From assembly GCA_944387405.1 (NCBI GenBank), contig CALXET010000009.1, forward strand, positions 1 to 51,010: a stretch of DNA of 51,010 bases, in the 5' to 3' direction. Made by a program: the position numbers and the translations under genes. This DNA comes from an uncultured Clostridia bacterium (GTDB lineage: Bacteria; Bacillota; Clostridia; TANB77; CAG-508). The notes under the pieces were generated by a model, which did not search any database, was not told the DNA's origin, and saw nothing but the letters and a program-made list of their open reading frames with translations. Shown one piece after another: positions 1 through 9,045 of this stretch. How positions within the stretch are numbered: the first letter of the stretch is position 1; each line of letters begins with the position of its first letter.

Positions 1-28
1 AAAACGACTATAAAAAATATAGTCGTTT
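1..28 (-). terminator. Rho-independent terminator of tRNA-Trp
   Basis: An 11-bp perfect inverted repeat (AAACGACTATA and its complement, loop of five bases) lies directly after the tRNA 3' end. Read on the minus strand it ends in a short T run at the window edge. It most likely ends the tRNA-Trp transcript; the T run is cut by the window boundary. Confidence 0.75.
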
Positions 29-102
29 GGCAGGGGCAGAAGGATTCGAACCCTCACGAGCGGTTTTGGAGACCGATGTGCTACCATTGACACTATACCC
101 CT
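28..102 (-). tRNA. tRNA-Trp (CCA anticodon)
   Basis: The minus strand folds as a full cloverleaf. The acceptor stem is AGGGGTA with TGCCCCT, the T arm carries GGTTCGAATCC, and the seven-base anticodon loop CTCCAAA places CCA at positions 34-36, which reads UGG tryptophan codons. The 3' CCA is encoded. The first pair of the anticodon stem is a T-C mismatch. It stands alone, downstream of asd on the same strand but with its own promoter. Confidence 0.93.
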
Positions 103-111
103 ATATAAATA

Positions 112-165
112 GCAGTGAATTTCTCACTGCCTTTAAATTATACACAAGTATTTTATAAAATGCAA
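112..165 (-). promoter_or_regulatory. Promoter of tRNA-Trp, with a 5' hairpin
   Basis: On the minus strand a TTGCAT -35 (160-165) and a TATAAT -10 (137-142) are 17 bases apart. Transcription would start near 130, right at a 7-bp hairpin (GCAGTGA with TCACTGC, 112-130). The hairpin may act as a 5' processing signal or as a weak terminator of asd read-through. Confidence 0.65.
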
Positions 166-205
166 GTATATTTATATTATTATTAAGTTTTTTACTTAAA
201 TTTTT

Positions 206-1213
206 TTATTTTTTTTCTTCTAAACGTTTATTTATTAAGGCTTCAACTATTTGGATAGCATTTGAAGCCGCACCTTTTCTGATATTATCTGCTACAACCC
301 ACATATTTATACCATATTTTACGCTTTCATCTCTTCTAATTCTTCCAACATAAACTTCATCATGACCATTTGCGATAGTAGCAAGTGGATAAATGTTATT
401 TTTTATATCATCATATAAGATAATTCCAGGAGAGTTTTTTAATAAATTTTTAACATCTTCAATATCGAAATCATTTTCGAATTCAACATTAATAGATTCG
501 CTATGTGAATTTAAAACTGGTACTCTAACAGTAGTAGCTGTAACTTTTAAATCAGGTCTATGAAGAATTTTTCTAGTTTCATTTATCATTTTCATTTCTT
601 CTTTTGTATAACCATTATCTAAGAACACATCAATATGTGGAAGACAGTTATTGTATATCGGATAAGGGAATTTTTTAGGTTCTAGACCTTTAGATGTATT
701 TTCAAAATCAGTAATTCCATCTTTTCCAGCACCAGATACAGCCTGATAAGTAGAGTATACAACTCTTTTAATTTTATACTTATCATCTAATGGTTTTAAT
801 GGTACAACAGCTTGAATTGTTGAACAATTTGGATTAGCGATTATTCCATTGTTTTTGTAAGCATCTTCTATATTTACTTCAGGAACGACAAGTGGAACAT
901 TTTCATCCATTCTAAAAGCACTACTATTATCCACAACTATACATCCTTTAGATGCAGCGATTGGTGAAAAATGTTTAGAAGTATCTCCACCTGCAGAGAA
1001 AATTGCATAGTCAAATCCCTCATCAAAAGAATCATCTTTTAATTCTCTTACAGTGTATTCCTTTCCTTTAAAAATAATTTTAGTGCCTGCAGATTTTTTT
1101 GAAGAGAAAAATGCATATTCAGAAATAGGAAGATCCATATCCTCTAATATTTCAAGAGCTTTTCTACCAACTACACCTGTGGCACCTGCAATTGCTAATT
1201 TGAATTTTTTCAT
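206..1213 (-). CDS. asd: Aspartate-semialdehyde dehydrogenase
   Basis: The product reduces aspartyl phosphate to aspartate semialdehyde with NADPH, the branch point to lysine/diaminopimelate, threonine and methionine. The protein opens with the Rossmann motif GATGVVGRKALEI, has the conserved VVDNSSAFRM segment, and carries the catalytic cysteine in NPNCSTIQ. Its length of about 335 residues is normal. The ATG at 1213 is chosen because the upstream ATG at 1228 overlaps the GAGGT ribosome binding site. The gene stands alone, not with dapA or dapB, and I see no lysine riboswitch in its short leader. Confidence 0.95.
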   Translation of the reverse strand: MKKFKLAIAGATGVVGRKALEILEDMDLPISEYAFFSSKKSAGTKIIFKGKEYTVRELKDDSFDEGFDYAIFSAGGDTSKHFSPIAASKGCIVVDNSSAFRMDENVPLVVPEVNIEDAYKNNGIIANPNCSTIQAVVPLKPLDDKYKIKRVVYSTYQAVSGAGKDGITDFENTSKGLEPKKFPYPIYNNCLPHIDVFLDNGYTKEEMKMINETRKILHRPDLKVTATTVRVPVLNSHSESINVEFENDFDIEDVKNLLKNSPGIILYDDIKNNIYPLATIANGHDEVYVGRIRRDESVKYGINMWVVADNIRKGAASNAIQIVEALINKRLEEKK

Positions 1214-1287
1214 AAGGCATAACCTCATTTCTTAAAATAAAAGGGAAAAATATAATTATATATTTTTCTACTATTTATACTATATGT

Positions 1288-1316
1288 ATTATATGAAAAA
1301 TAATGAAAAAACGCAA
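1288..1316 (-). promoter_or_regulatory. Sigma-A type promoter of asd
   Basis: On the minus strand TTGCGT (1311-1316) and a perfect TATAAT (1288-1293) are separated by 17 bases. The predicted leader to the asd start is about 70 nt and AT-rich, without an obvious riboswitch fold. Confidence 0.7.
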
Positions 1317-1441
1317 TATTTAAAGTAATAAATAAATTTTTTTTAAATTTGAGAAGAATAAATAATATATATATAATTTAAAAGTGTAATTAAAAGATTA
1401 ATAAAAGCTAAAATAATAAAGAATATTAACATATATGATAA

Positions 1442-1470
1442 TTGACTATTTTATGAAAACAAGCTATAAT
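1442..1470 (+). promoter_or_regulatory. Sigma-A type promoter of the LTA-synthase-type gene
   Basis: TTGACT (1442-1447) and TATAAT (1465-1470) lie 17 bases apart. Transcription would start near 1477, leaving a leader of about 65 nt before the ATG at 1542. Confidence 0.75.
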
Positions 1471-1541
1471 CTTTTTATGAATTTTTAAGAGAATAGAGAA
1501 TAATAAAAGAAGATTATAGAAAATTAATAAGAGGAAAGAAA

Positions 1542-4496
1542 ATGTTAAAAGAGAAGAAAAATTTTTTAAATAATATTATGTTTATTTCTATAATGTTATT
1601 GATTATTATGGAAATAACAGAAAAATTTATTACGATAACATATTTTTCGGAAATAACTAAAGTATTATCAGTAGTAACAGTACCAATAATAATGATTATT
1701 CTAGGTATATTAATTAGGGAAGATAAAGATGATAAGAAAGATCTTTTTAAGAAAGGTTTTTTAATATATTTTATACTTCAAATCATCAATATGCTTATAG
1801 TAGCAATTATGAAAGGTGAAAATCCAGGATATTTTATGTTTACACCATATTATATTGACTGGGTATTTATAGCAATTCCAATATATACAATAATATTAGA
1901 AAAGCTTGGAAAAGAGAAACATATATTATTTATTACTACAGTAATTGCACTATGTTTAACAATAGATGGTAGTATAAATTCAGATTTAATTTGCAAATTA
2001 ATAATGTATTTACCATTTTTCGTATTAGGATGGAAGTATGAAAAAGAAACAGAGAATATTCCAAGTGGAAAAATGATGATTATTGTAAAAATTTTTGCAC
2101 TTATTTTACTTACAATCGCTTTTCAAGCAATAGATACTAAAAATGTAATAATTTCTTCTGTAAAGACGACGGAAAATGCAGTTGAAATAACAACATTAAA
2201 ACTTATGCTTTATGCAACTTCTGCAATTGCTTTTTCATTAATATTAGATTTATTTTCTAATGTTAAATTATTAAATAAAGAATATAAATTTAATTATGAG
2301 AATGTATTAATATTAGGTCCAATAGTAAATAATATTCTACTTGAAACTGGATATACAACTTATATTAAGTCTACTTATTCAATAATATTAATAGTTTTAA
2401 CAGGGATATTAATTACTCTTCTTTTAGCTTATATTCCTTTTGAAAAAATAGTTAACTTTTTGCTTAATAAAATAAAAATAAGAAAAGAAAATAAGAAAAA
2501 TAAGAAAGAAGAAAAATTAAGGAAAAAAGGAAAACTTGAGGAAGAAAGATTAATAATTCAACCAGATGGGCTTTTAACAAAACTTATTAATTCAAATGTA
2601 ATGGTTATATTACTTGGAGTATTTACACTTCTAAAATTAATAATGTTTTATAATCATACAGTTTATAGTAAAATTCCAATCCCACAATATGAGATATGGT
2701 ATAATGCATCATTTATACTAATTTTCTTAATACCATTACTTTTAATAAATAATAATAGAATTAGATATATAGCACTTCTTATATGGGATATAGTTATTAG
2801 TACAGTACTTTTTGCAGATGAATTATATTTTTCATATTCATCAATGGCGATTTCATTAAATCAAGCAGGAAATATTAGATATTTTAAAGAGATTTTAGAT
2901 ACAGTAAAATATTTAATAGAACCAAGACAGATATTTTATTTTGTAGATATTATTTTATTTATAGCTTTAGTAAAGATAACAACTTATAAGAATGTTAAAA
3001 GAGGATCAAAAGATAGAAATTTTAAAAATATTATTGTTGCATTATTAATAATTTATATGTGTATTGGAAATATAGTAACACTTTGTTTATTTGTTTATAA
3101 TGCACCATATAATAATCAATATCAAATATCAGAGGGAACAATATTTGGATATCATTTAAATGATATAAGAAGTTTCTTTAATGTTAAAGCAGGGTTAAAA
3201 TATAAATCTAAAGATGAAATAAATTCAGCATATAAAGAATTAAAAAATTATTATGATGAAAATTATAAAATAAAATATGAAGGAGTTGCTAAAGGAAAAA
3301 ATATAATTGTTCTTCAACTAGAATCTATACAAGAATTCTTGTATAAAGCTAAAATAAATGGAAAAGAGATAACACCAAATCTTAATAAATTCTTAGATGA
3401 AAATATTCATTTAACAAATATGCATTCACAAAGCTATACATCAACAGCAGATTCTGAGTTTAGTGTACAAACATCAATGTATCCACTAGAAAATGGTTTA
3501 TCTTTTTCTAAATATTATAATGTAGAGTATGATGATTTATTTTCTTTAATGACTAAAAATGATTATTATACTTCATATATCCATGGAAATGTTGGATCTT
3601 TCTGGAATAGAGACAAAGTATATACAAGATTTAATATAGATGAAATAAATTTTATAGAAGATTTTCATGATACAAGTGAACTTATAATGGGATATTTATC
3701 AGATGAATTATTGTATAAGCAAACTGTGGAAAAATTAGAAAAATATGAAGAGCCATTTTTCGTAAATATTTTATCTGCATCATCTCATACTGGTTTTACT
3801 TTAGATGGGCTAGATGAGAAAAAGAAAGAAGAAATTCTTACTATTGATGTAGGAGATTATAAAAATACTCCTATAGGAAACTATTTAGAATCAGTTAATT
3901 ATGCAGATATTCAATTTGGTATGTTTATAGATGAACTTAAAAAAGATGGTTTATATGATGATACTGTAATCTTTATATTCGGAGATCATTATGGCTTAAG
4001 AGAAGAGGAACCTACTTTAAATCAATATTTACAAAATGATTGTGGTATTACATTAAATGAAGTTCAAAAGAAAATTAATTTTACTAATGTAATGGCAGGA
4101 ATACATATTCCTGGTTTTAAACATATGGTAATTGATAAACCAGTTAGTAAGATTGATATTAAACCAACGATATTAAGTTTGGCAGGAATAAAAGATGAAG
4201 AAGACATTTCACTTGGAATGAGTATATTTAGTAATAAAGAATATGCTTCAACTAATGAAGGTACTATTATTACAAAAGATATGTACTATGATTCTAAAAA
4301 GTGGTATTATATAAAGAGTAATGAAGAAGTTAATTTAGACTTATTAGATGAGGAGCAAAAAGAAAAATTAAATGAATTTGTTAACAATTTGGATATTGAG
4401 CTTGGTATTTCTAATGCTGTTCCTGTTTTGTATAAAATAGAAGGAGAAGAAATAATTAACGAATTTATAAACGAAAGTGAAAATTTAGAGAAATAG
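1542..4496 (+). CDS. Membrane domain fused to lipoteichoic-acid-synthase-type sulfatase-fold enzyme
   Basis: The protein has 984 residues in two modules. Residues 1 to about 315 form roughly ten membrane helices and look like an acyltransferase-3-type membrane domain (for example PFFVLGWKYE); I do not see its catalytic R/H pair. A very basic linker (about 316-345) follows. Then come five membrane helices (about 350-540) and an extracellular domain matching LtaS: E594, the nucleophile T635 in TADSEF, HGNVGSFWNRD, SSHTGF, and D815-H816 in GDHYG. LtaS polymerises glycerol phosphate from phosphatidylglycerol. The usual family length is about 650 residues, so the N-terminal third is an addition. 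The downstream glycosyltransferase begins 12 bp later. Polymer chemistry is inferred, not shown. Confidence 0.85.
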   Translation: MLKEKKNFLNNIMFISIMLLIIMEITEKFITITYFSEITKVLSVVTVPIIMIILGILIREDKDDKKDLFKKGFLIYFILQIINMLIVAIMKGENPGYFMFTPYYIDWVFIAIPIYTIILEKLGKEKHILFITTVIALCLTIDGSINSDLICKLIMYLPFFVLGWKYEKETENIPSGKMMIIVKIFALILLTIAFQAIDTKNVIISSVKTTENAVEITTLKLMLYATSAIAFSLILDLFSNVKLLNKEYKFNYENVLILGPIVNNILLETGYTTYIKSTYSIILIVLTGILITLLLAYIPFEKIVNFLLNKIKIRKENKKNKKEEKLRKKGKLEEERLIIQPDGLLTKLINSNVMVILLGVFTLLKLIMFYNHTVYSKIPIPQYEIWYNASFILIFLIPLLLINNNRIRYIALLIWDIVISTVLFADELYFSYSSMAISLNQAGNIRYFKEILDTVKYLIEPRQIFYFVDIILFIALVKITTYKNVKRGSKDRNFKNIIVALLIIYMCIGNIVTLCLFVYNAPYNNQYQISEGTIFGYHLNDIRSFFNVKAGLKYKSKDEINSAYKELKNYYDENYKIKYEGVAKGKNIIVLQLESIQEFLYKAKINGKEITPNLNKFLDENIHLTNMHSQSYTSTADSEFSVQTSMYPLENGLSFSKYYNVEYDDLFSLMTKNDYYTSYIHGNVGSFWNRDKVYTRFNIDEINFIEDFHDTSELIMGYLSDELLYKQTVEKLEKYEEPFFVNILSASSHTGFTLDGLDEKKKEEILTIDVGDYKNTPIGNYLESVNYADIQFGMFIDELKKDGLYDDTVIFIFGDHYGLREEEPTLNQYLQNDCGITLNEVQKKINFTNVMAGIHIPGFKHMVIDKPVSKIDIKPTILSLAGIKDEEDISLGMSIFSNKEYASTNEGTIITKDMYYDSKKWYYIKSNEEVNLDLLDEEQKEKLNEFVNNLDIELGISNAVPVLYKIEGEEIINEFINESENLEK

Positions 4497-4508
4497 TAGG
4501 AGGATATT

Positions 4509-5447
4509 ATGAATAAAATATCAATAATTGTACCATGTTATAATGAAGAAGATGTTCTAGAGCTATTTTATAATAAAATAACAGAAGTAAGTGAGAATAT
4601 AGACGCAGAATTTGAATATATTTTTGTAGATGATGGATCAAAAGATAAAACACTTCAAATTCTAAAAGAACATAGTAAAAAAGATGACAGAGTAAGATTT
4701 ATATCATTCTCTAGAAATTTTGGAAAAGAAAGTGCAATGTATGCAGGTCTTAAGGAGTCAACAGGAGATTATGTTGCAATAATGGATGCTGATCTTCAAG
4801 ACCCACCTGATTTATTGAAAGAAATGTATGATACACTTCTTACAAAAGAATATGATTGTGTTGCAACAAAAAGAAAAACAAGAAAAGGAGAACCAATATT
4901 AAGATCATTCTTTTCAAGAATGTTTTATAAAATAATAAATAAAATGACATCTACTGAAATTGTAAATGGAGCAAGAGATTATAGATTAATGTCTAGAAAA
5001 ATGGTAGATAGTATATTAGAGGTTACAGAATATAATAGATTTTCTAAAGGAATATTTAGTTGGGTTGGATTTAAAACAAAATGGATTGCATATGATAATA
5101 TAGAAAGAGCAGCAGGAAAAACAAAATGGAACTTCTGGAAATTATTTAAATATTCTATAGAAGGAATCACTGCATTTACAACAACTCCATTAGTAATGAG
5201 TGCAGTAATAGGAATTATATTTTGTATTATAGCTTTTATTATGATATTATTTGTAATATTTAAAACATTAATGTATGGAGATCCAGTTTCAGGATGGCCT
5301 TCTACAATATGTATTATTTTATTCGTTAGTGGTGTTCAATTATTTTGCTTAGGAATAATGGGAGAATATTTAGCTAAAGAATATATGGAAGTTAAAAATA
5401 GACCAATATATATTGTAAAAGAGACAGAAAAAGATTTAGAGAAATAA
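4509..5447 (+). CDS. Polyprenyl-phosphate glycosyltransferase (GtrB/CsbB type, GT2 family)
   Basis: This GT-A enzyme probably moves a sugar from a nucleotide donor to undecaprenyl phosphate on the cytoplasmic face. It opens with IIVPCYNEED, has VDDGSKD, and the metal-binding DAD in MDADLQDPPD. Two C-terminal membrane helices (about residues 223-245 and 262-285) end in the GEYLAKEY motif typical of the GtrB/DPM1-like group. The AGGAGG site and 12-bp spacing put it in an operon with the LTA-synthase-type gene, which suggests a role in decorating that polymer. The sugar cannot be read from sequence. Confidence 0.88.
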   Translation: MNKISIIVPCYNEEDVLELFYNKITEVSENIDAEFEYIFVDDGSKDKTLQILKEHSKKDDRVRFISFSRNFGKESAMYAGLKESTGDYVAIMDADLQDPPDLLKEMYDTLLTKEYDCVATKRKTRKGEPILRSFFSRMFYKIINKMTSTEIVNGARDYRLMSRKMVDSILEVTEYNRFSKGIFSWVGFKTKWIAYDNIERAAGKTKWNFWKLFKYSIEGITAFTTTPLVMSAVIGIIFCIIAFIMILFVIFKTLMYGDPVSGWPSTICIILFVSGVQLFCLGIMGEYLAKEYMEVKNRPIYIVKETEKDLEK

Positions 5448-5468
5448 ATTAATAAGAAAATAATTTAT

Positions 5469-5508
5469 AAAAAGATTAGTTTTTTAAATAAAAGCTAATC
5501 TTTTTTTA
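5469..5508 (+). terminator. Rho-independent terminator
   Basis: An 11-bp stem (AAAAAGATTAG with its complement) is followed by a T run. It closes the two-gene wall-polymer operon. Confidence 0.85.
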
Positions 5509-5515
5509 TAAAACA

Positions 5516-5544
5516 TTTACAAAACTTTATAAAAAATATATAAT
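5516..5544 (+). promoter_or_regulatory. Sigma-A type promoter of the 5573 operon
   Basis: TTTACA (5516-5521) and TATAAT (5539-5544) are 17 bases apart, directly after the preceding terminator. Start of transcription is expected near 5551, about 20 nt before the ATG. Confidence 0.7.
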
Positions 5545-5572
5545 TTATACAAAGAAAAATGGGGGAAAGTAA

Positions 5573-6505
5573 ATGAAAAGAAGTATGCAAGTTATGATTC
5601 CAATAATAATTATAGTTCTTGTTTCTGCACTATGTGGAGGATGTTATTTTGCTTTTTATACTGGAATTTCAAAAAATAATCCAAATGCTGAAAATCAGAG
5701 TGCAAGTATTACTTTCAAAAATGAAGAATATCCAAGAGTGATGGCTTCTTTTGCTATGGAAAACTTAGTAGATAAAGTAAGAGAAAGATTAACAGGTAAT
5801 GCACAAGATGAGAAATGTGCTTCTGAAGATGAAATTATAGATAAGTTAATAAATAATGAAATAGATATTGCGATTGTTCCAGAACTTACTAATGAACAAA
5901 GAGAAAAGTTAGTATCATCAGGAAAAAGCTTTGAGAGTTTTACTTTAACAAAAGATGCATTAGTATTTATGACTAATAGTTCAAATTCTATTGAAAATTT
6001 AACGAGTAGTGATTTAGTAAAAATATATTCAGGTGAAATAGAAAACTGGTCAAATGTTGGTGGACAAGATTTGGAAATAAAAGCTTATCAAAAGCCAGCT
6101 GGGTCATATGTGCAAAGTCTTATGGAAGACAAAGTAATGAAAAATACTGATATGAAAGACCCTGTCAAAGAAAATTTAATAGGTGATAATATTGCTATCG
6201 GAAATTTAACATCTGAATATTATGATGAAGAAGGTAGGATTGGATATACTCTTTATAACTATTATAAGATAATGTATAATAATCAAAACGAAGGAGTATA
6301 TAATCCGGATAAACTTTTATCTGTAGATAGTGTATCTCCTACAACAGAAAATATGCTTAATAATTCTTATCCATATACAATTACATATTATATTATTATA
6401 AATAGCTCTAATCCTCAGGGCAATAATGTTAGAAGATGGGTAGGAACAATGCTTTCAGAAGAGGGAAAAAATATTATTAAGGAGGCTGGTTATATTGCAA
6501 ATTAG
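5573..6505 (+). CDS. Membrane-anchored PstS-like substrate-binding protein
   Basis: The 310-residue product has one N-terminal hydrophobic segment (about residues 7-30) and then a periplasmic-binding-protein type II fold. The segment LTKDALVFMTN followed by SSDLVKIYSGEIENWSNVGG is the signature of PstS-like phosphate-binding proteins. The N-terminus lacks a canonical lipobox (CGGC has Cys at -3), so an uncleaved anchor is more likely than a lipoprotein. No Pst permease or ATPase genes are nearby; the next gene overlaps by 11 bp and codes for another anchored extracellular protein. A sensing or accessory role rather than transport is an inference. Confidence 0.75.
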   Translation: MKRSMQVMIPIIIIVLVSALCGGCYFAFYTGISKNNPNAENQSASITFKNEEYPRVMASFAMENLVDKVRERLTGNAQDEKCASEDEIIDKLINNEIDIAIVPELTNEQREKLVSSGKSFESFTLTKDALVFMTNSSNSIENLTSSDLVKIYSGEIENWSNVGGQDLEIKAYQKPAGSYVQSLMEDKVMKNTDMKDPVKENLIGDNIAIGNLTSEYYDEEGRIGYTLYNYYKIMYNNQNEGVYNPDKLLSVDSVSPTTENMLNNSYPYTITYYIIINSSNPQGNNVRRWVGTMLSEEGKNIIKEAGYIAN

Positions 6506-8147
6506 TAAAAAAACAGTAATATTCTTAATGATATTTTCGATAATATTAATTGGAATTACAATAGCAGCAATTTTATATACAAGTAAAAATTGGAGAACTC
6601 AATTTTCTACTGTTACTATAGAAAATAATTCCAAAAGTACAAATCAGGGAGAGGGAGCAGAGAATATTAATGCAGAACCTTTTTCTGGTACTACTACAGA
6701 ACTTTCAAATACTTATAAGAAGAATGCATTAATTATAAAAGATAATATCCTTACAGAAGGAACTCCAGTAGAAGGAAGTAATTATGCTGAAAAAGTAAAA
6801 ATTACTTATCCTGAAATATCAAATTTAGCAGATACTACTATTAGCACAAATATAAATGAAAGTATAAGAGAAAAAGTTTTTTCGTATTATGGAAATGATG
6901 TTTTAAATGATGTAAATGTGAAACATTTGGATATAAAAGCAAGAGCAATTGCTAATTTTTCAGATGTACTTTCTATTAGAATTGATATAGTAAAAGAGTT
7001 TAATGATGGAAATATTGCAAGAGATTTTACTGGATTAAATTATAGACTAGAAAATGGTGAACAAATTGCATTTAATAATATTTTTATAAATAATGCAAGT
7101 ATAAAAAACATATTAAGACACGGTATATATAATTCTATATCATGGGATTACTTAAATGATGATGTAACTGATATGAATAATGTAGATTATTCAAATATTG
7201 ATGAATCAGTTTATCAGATATTAAATGCATACAATAATAATGAAAATCCAGACTACTGTTTTAGTGAAAAGCAAATTATAGTAAAATTAAATAATAGAAT
7301 TATTACACTTAATATGGAAGATTGTATAAAACAAATTGCAATATATAATAGATATGTTTCACAAAATCAACTTTATTCATCAACACCTATGGCGACAGAT
7401 ATTCCTATTTTAGTAGATAGAGATGAATATTCAGAAATGGATGTTTATATGAAAGTTGATGAAAATTTAATTATAGATATGAGCTTAAATCTAGAGGGTG
7501 TAAATAGAAATTCTTTATCAGTAAATACAGCTATAGATAATTATAAAACTGCTTTAAATAATTCCATAAATACGTTAAAAGAGACTAGTAAAAATAATAA
7601 AGATGAATATGTATATTTTATTTCAAGAATTACAGTTGCAGAAGATAGGACTCAAAATAAATTAATATTTAACGAAGATACATATAAATATACTGCATAT
7701 AGTAAGACAAGATTTTCAGTATATGTAACATCTCCAATTTTAACAGATACAAGAAATTTACAAACTGATTCTTTTAAAACTAGATTTGATTTAAATGATT
7801 CAAATATTACTACAGAAAAATTGGATAATGTAGTAGAGTATAATTTAACAACAGGAAATTTATATGGAGAAGATCCTGTTCCTACAAATGAAGAAAATAA
7901 TACAGAAAATCAAACAGAAAACAATATTAATAATGAAATTCAAAATAATGTAAATGATAATACAAACAATAACAATAATCAAAACAATGTAAATAATGAA
8001 GTAAATTCTAATACAGTAAATGAAAATGGTCAAAATACAGGAGAAAGCAATTCTAGTGAAGGCACTACAGATGATGATAGCAGAGAACAGAATAATGATG
8101 ATAATAATGATGAAGATGATGACGAAAGTACTGTAGTAACAGTATAA
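6495..8147 (+). CDS. Anchored extracellular protein with DUF3298/RsiV-like domain and Asn/Asp-rich tail
   Basis: A TTG start at 6495 with GGAGG nine bases upstream overlaps the previous gene by 11 bp, pointing to translational coupling. After one N-terminal membrane helix (about 7-28) comes a low-complexity stretch, then a domain with the pattern GLNYRLENGEQIAFNNIF, like the DUF4163/DUF3298 region of RsiV and PdaC. The last 90 or so residues are almost all Asn, Thr, Glu and Asp and look like a disordered cell-wall-spanning tail. No sorting signal is visible. The molecular role is unknown; RsiV-like domains can bind lysozyme, but that is family knowledge only. Confidence 0.65.
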   Translation: MQISKKTVIFLMIFSIILIGITIAAILYTSKNWRTQFSTVTIENNSKSTNQGEGAENINAEPFSGTTTELSNTYKKNALIIKDNILTEGTPVEGSNYAEKVKITYPEISNLADTTISTNINESIREKVFSYYGNDVLNDVNVKHLDIKARAIANFSDVLSIRIDIVKEFNDGNIARDFTGLNYRLENGEQIAFNNIFINNASIKNILRHGIYNSISWDYLNDDVTDMNNVDYSNIDESVYQILNAYNNNENPDYCFSEKQIIVKLNNRIITLNMEDCIKQIAIYNRYVSQNQLYSSTPMATDIPILVDRDEYSEMDVYMKVDENLIIDMSLNLEGVNRNSLSVNTAIDNYKTALNNSINTLKETSKNNKDEYVYFISRITVAEDRTQNKLIFNEDTYKYTAYSKTRFSVYVTSPILTDTRNLQTDSFKTRFDLNDSNITTEKLDNVVEYNLTTGNLYGEDPVPTNEENNTENQTENNINNEIQNNVNDNTNNNNNQNNVNNEVNSNTVNENGQNTGESNSSEGTTDDDSREQNNDDNNDEDDDESTVVTV

Positions 8148-8157
8148 GGAGGAGATA

Positions 8158-9024
8158 ATGTTTTTATTCCAAATTAAAACTTATGGATTTATAGGCCCTT
8201 CTGGAACTGGTAAGAGTTATAGAGCACAGATGGTTGCAGGAGAAAAAGGTATTAATTATATAATAGATGATGGACTTTTAATAAAAGGAAATGAAGTAAT
8301 TGCAGGGGTTTCTGCTAAAAAAGCTCCAACTAAAATAGAAACAGTTAAAAATGCTTTATTTATTAATGATGAGAGAAGAGAAGAAATGCAAAAAGTAATA
8401 AAAAAGCAAAAAGTAGACAAAATATTAATTCTTGGAACATCAGATGGAATGGTTGATAAAATAGCAAGTAATCTTGGGCTTCCACCAATATCAGAAAGAA
8501 TTTATATAAATGAAGTAGCTACAGAAGAAGAAATGGAAACTGCAAGAAGAATAAGAATAACACAAGGAAAACATGTAATTCCTGTTCCAACATTTGAGAT
8601 AAAAAAAGATTTTTCAGGATATTTGCTAGACCCACTTCAGATATTTAAATCAAAAGGTAAAGATGAGGCTCCATATATTTCTGAGAAATCAATTATAAGA
8701 CCAACATTCAGTTATCTTGGAAAATTTACTATTTCTGATAGTGTATTTAAAGATATAATAATAAACGTTGCTACAAAAGTAAAAGGTGTACATAAGATAA
8801 TGAGAATTAGGATAGATAAAACTGCAAAAGATGTTGGAGGAGTTTTAGTATATATGGAGGTGTCAGTAAATTTTGGCACTAACATTGTAGAAACTTTAAA
8901 TAGACTAAAAAAAGATGCAAGAAGAGAAATAGAAAATCTTACTGCAATGTATGTTGCAAATGTAGAAATTGTTGCAAAACATATTTATATACCTGATGAT
9001 ATGATTAAGAAGAATAATAAATAA
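8158..9024 (+). CDS. P-loop NTPase fused to an Asp23/Gls24-family domain
   Basis: The N-terminal half has a Walker A motif GPSGTGKS at residues 13-20 and resembles a small nucleotide-binding domain. The C-terminal third (about 181-283) matches the Asp23/Gls24 alkaline-shock family: ISDSVFKDIIINVATKVKGVH, then VYMEVSVNFG, ending in VEIVAKHIYIPDD. Asp23 proteins sit at the membrane and respond to envelope stress. The gene is 10 bp after the RsiV-like gene and 21 bp before cmk, so it is co-transcribed with both. What the NTPase part acts on is unknown. The fusion call rests on motif reading. Confidence 0.7.
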   Translation: MFLFQIKTYGFIGPSGTGKSYRAQMVAGEKGINYIIDDGLLIKGNEVIAGVSAKKAPTKIETVKNALFINDERREEMQKVIKKQKVDKILILGTSDGMVDKIASNLGLPPISERIYINEVATEEEMETARRIRITQGKHVIPVPTFEIKKDFSGYLLDPLQIFKSKGKDEAPYISEKSIIRPTFSYLGKFTISDSVFKDIIINVATKVKGVHKIMRIRIDKTAKDVGGVLVYMEVSVNFGTNIVETLNRLKKDARREIENLTAMYVANVEIVAKHIYIPDDMIKKNNK

Positions 9025-9045
9025 ATACGAGGAGGATATTAAAAA

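Larger units (their letters stand above)
1214..1541. other. Divergent intergenic region between asd and the LTA-synthase-type gene
   Basis: This 328-bp gap is almost pure A/T and carries no gene. It holds two back-to-back promoters, one for asd (1288-1316, minus) and one for the membrane protein (1442-1470, plus). Between about 1317 and 1440 I see only AT-rich sequence with short A and T tracts. Confidence 0.7.

Noticed and set aside
1214..1287. Lysine riboswitch or T-box before asd
   Set aside because: The leader is about 70 nt, nearly all A/T, and lacks any conserved core or long stem.
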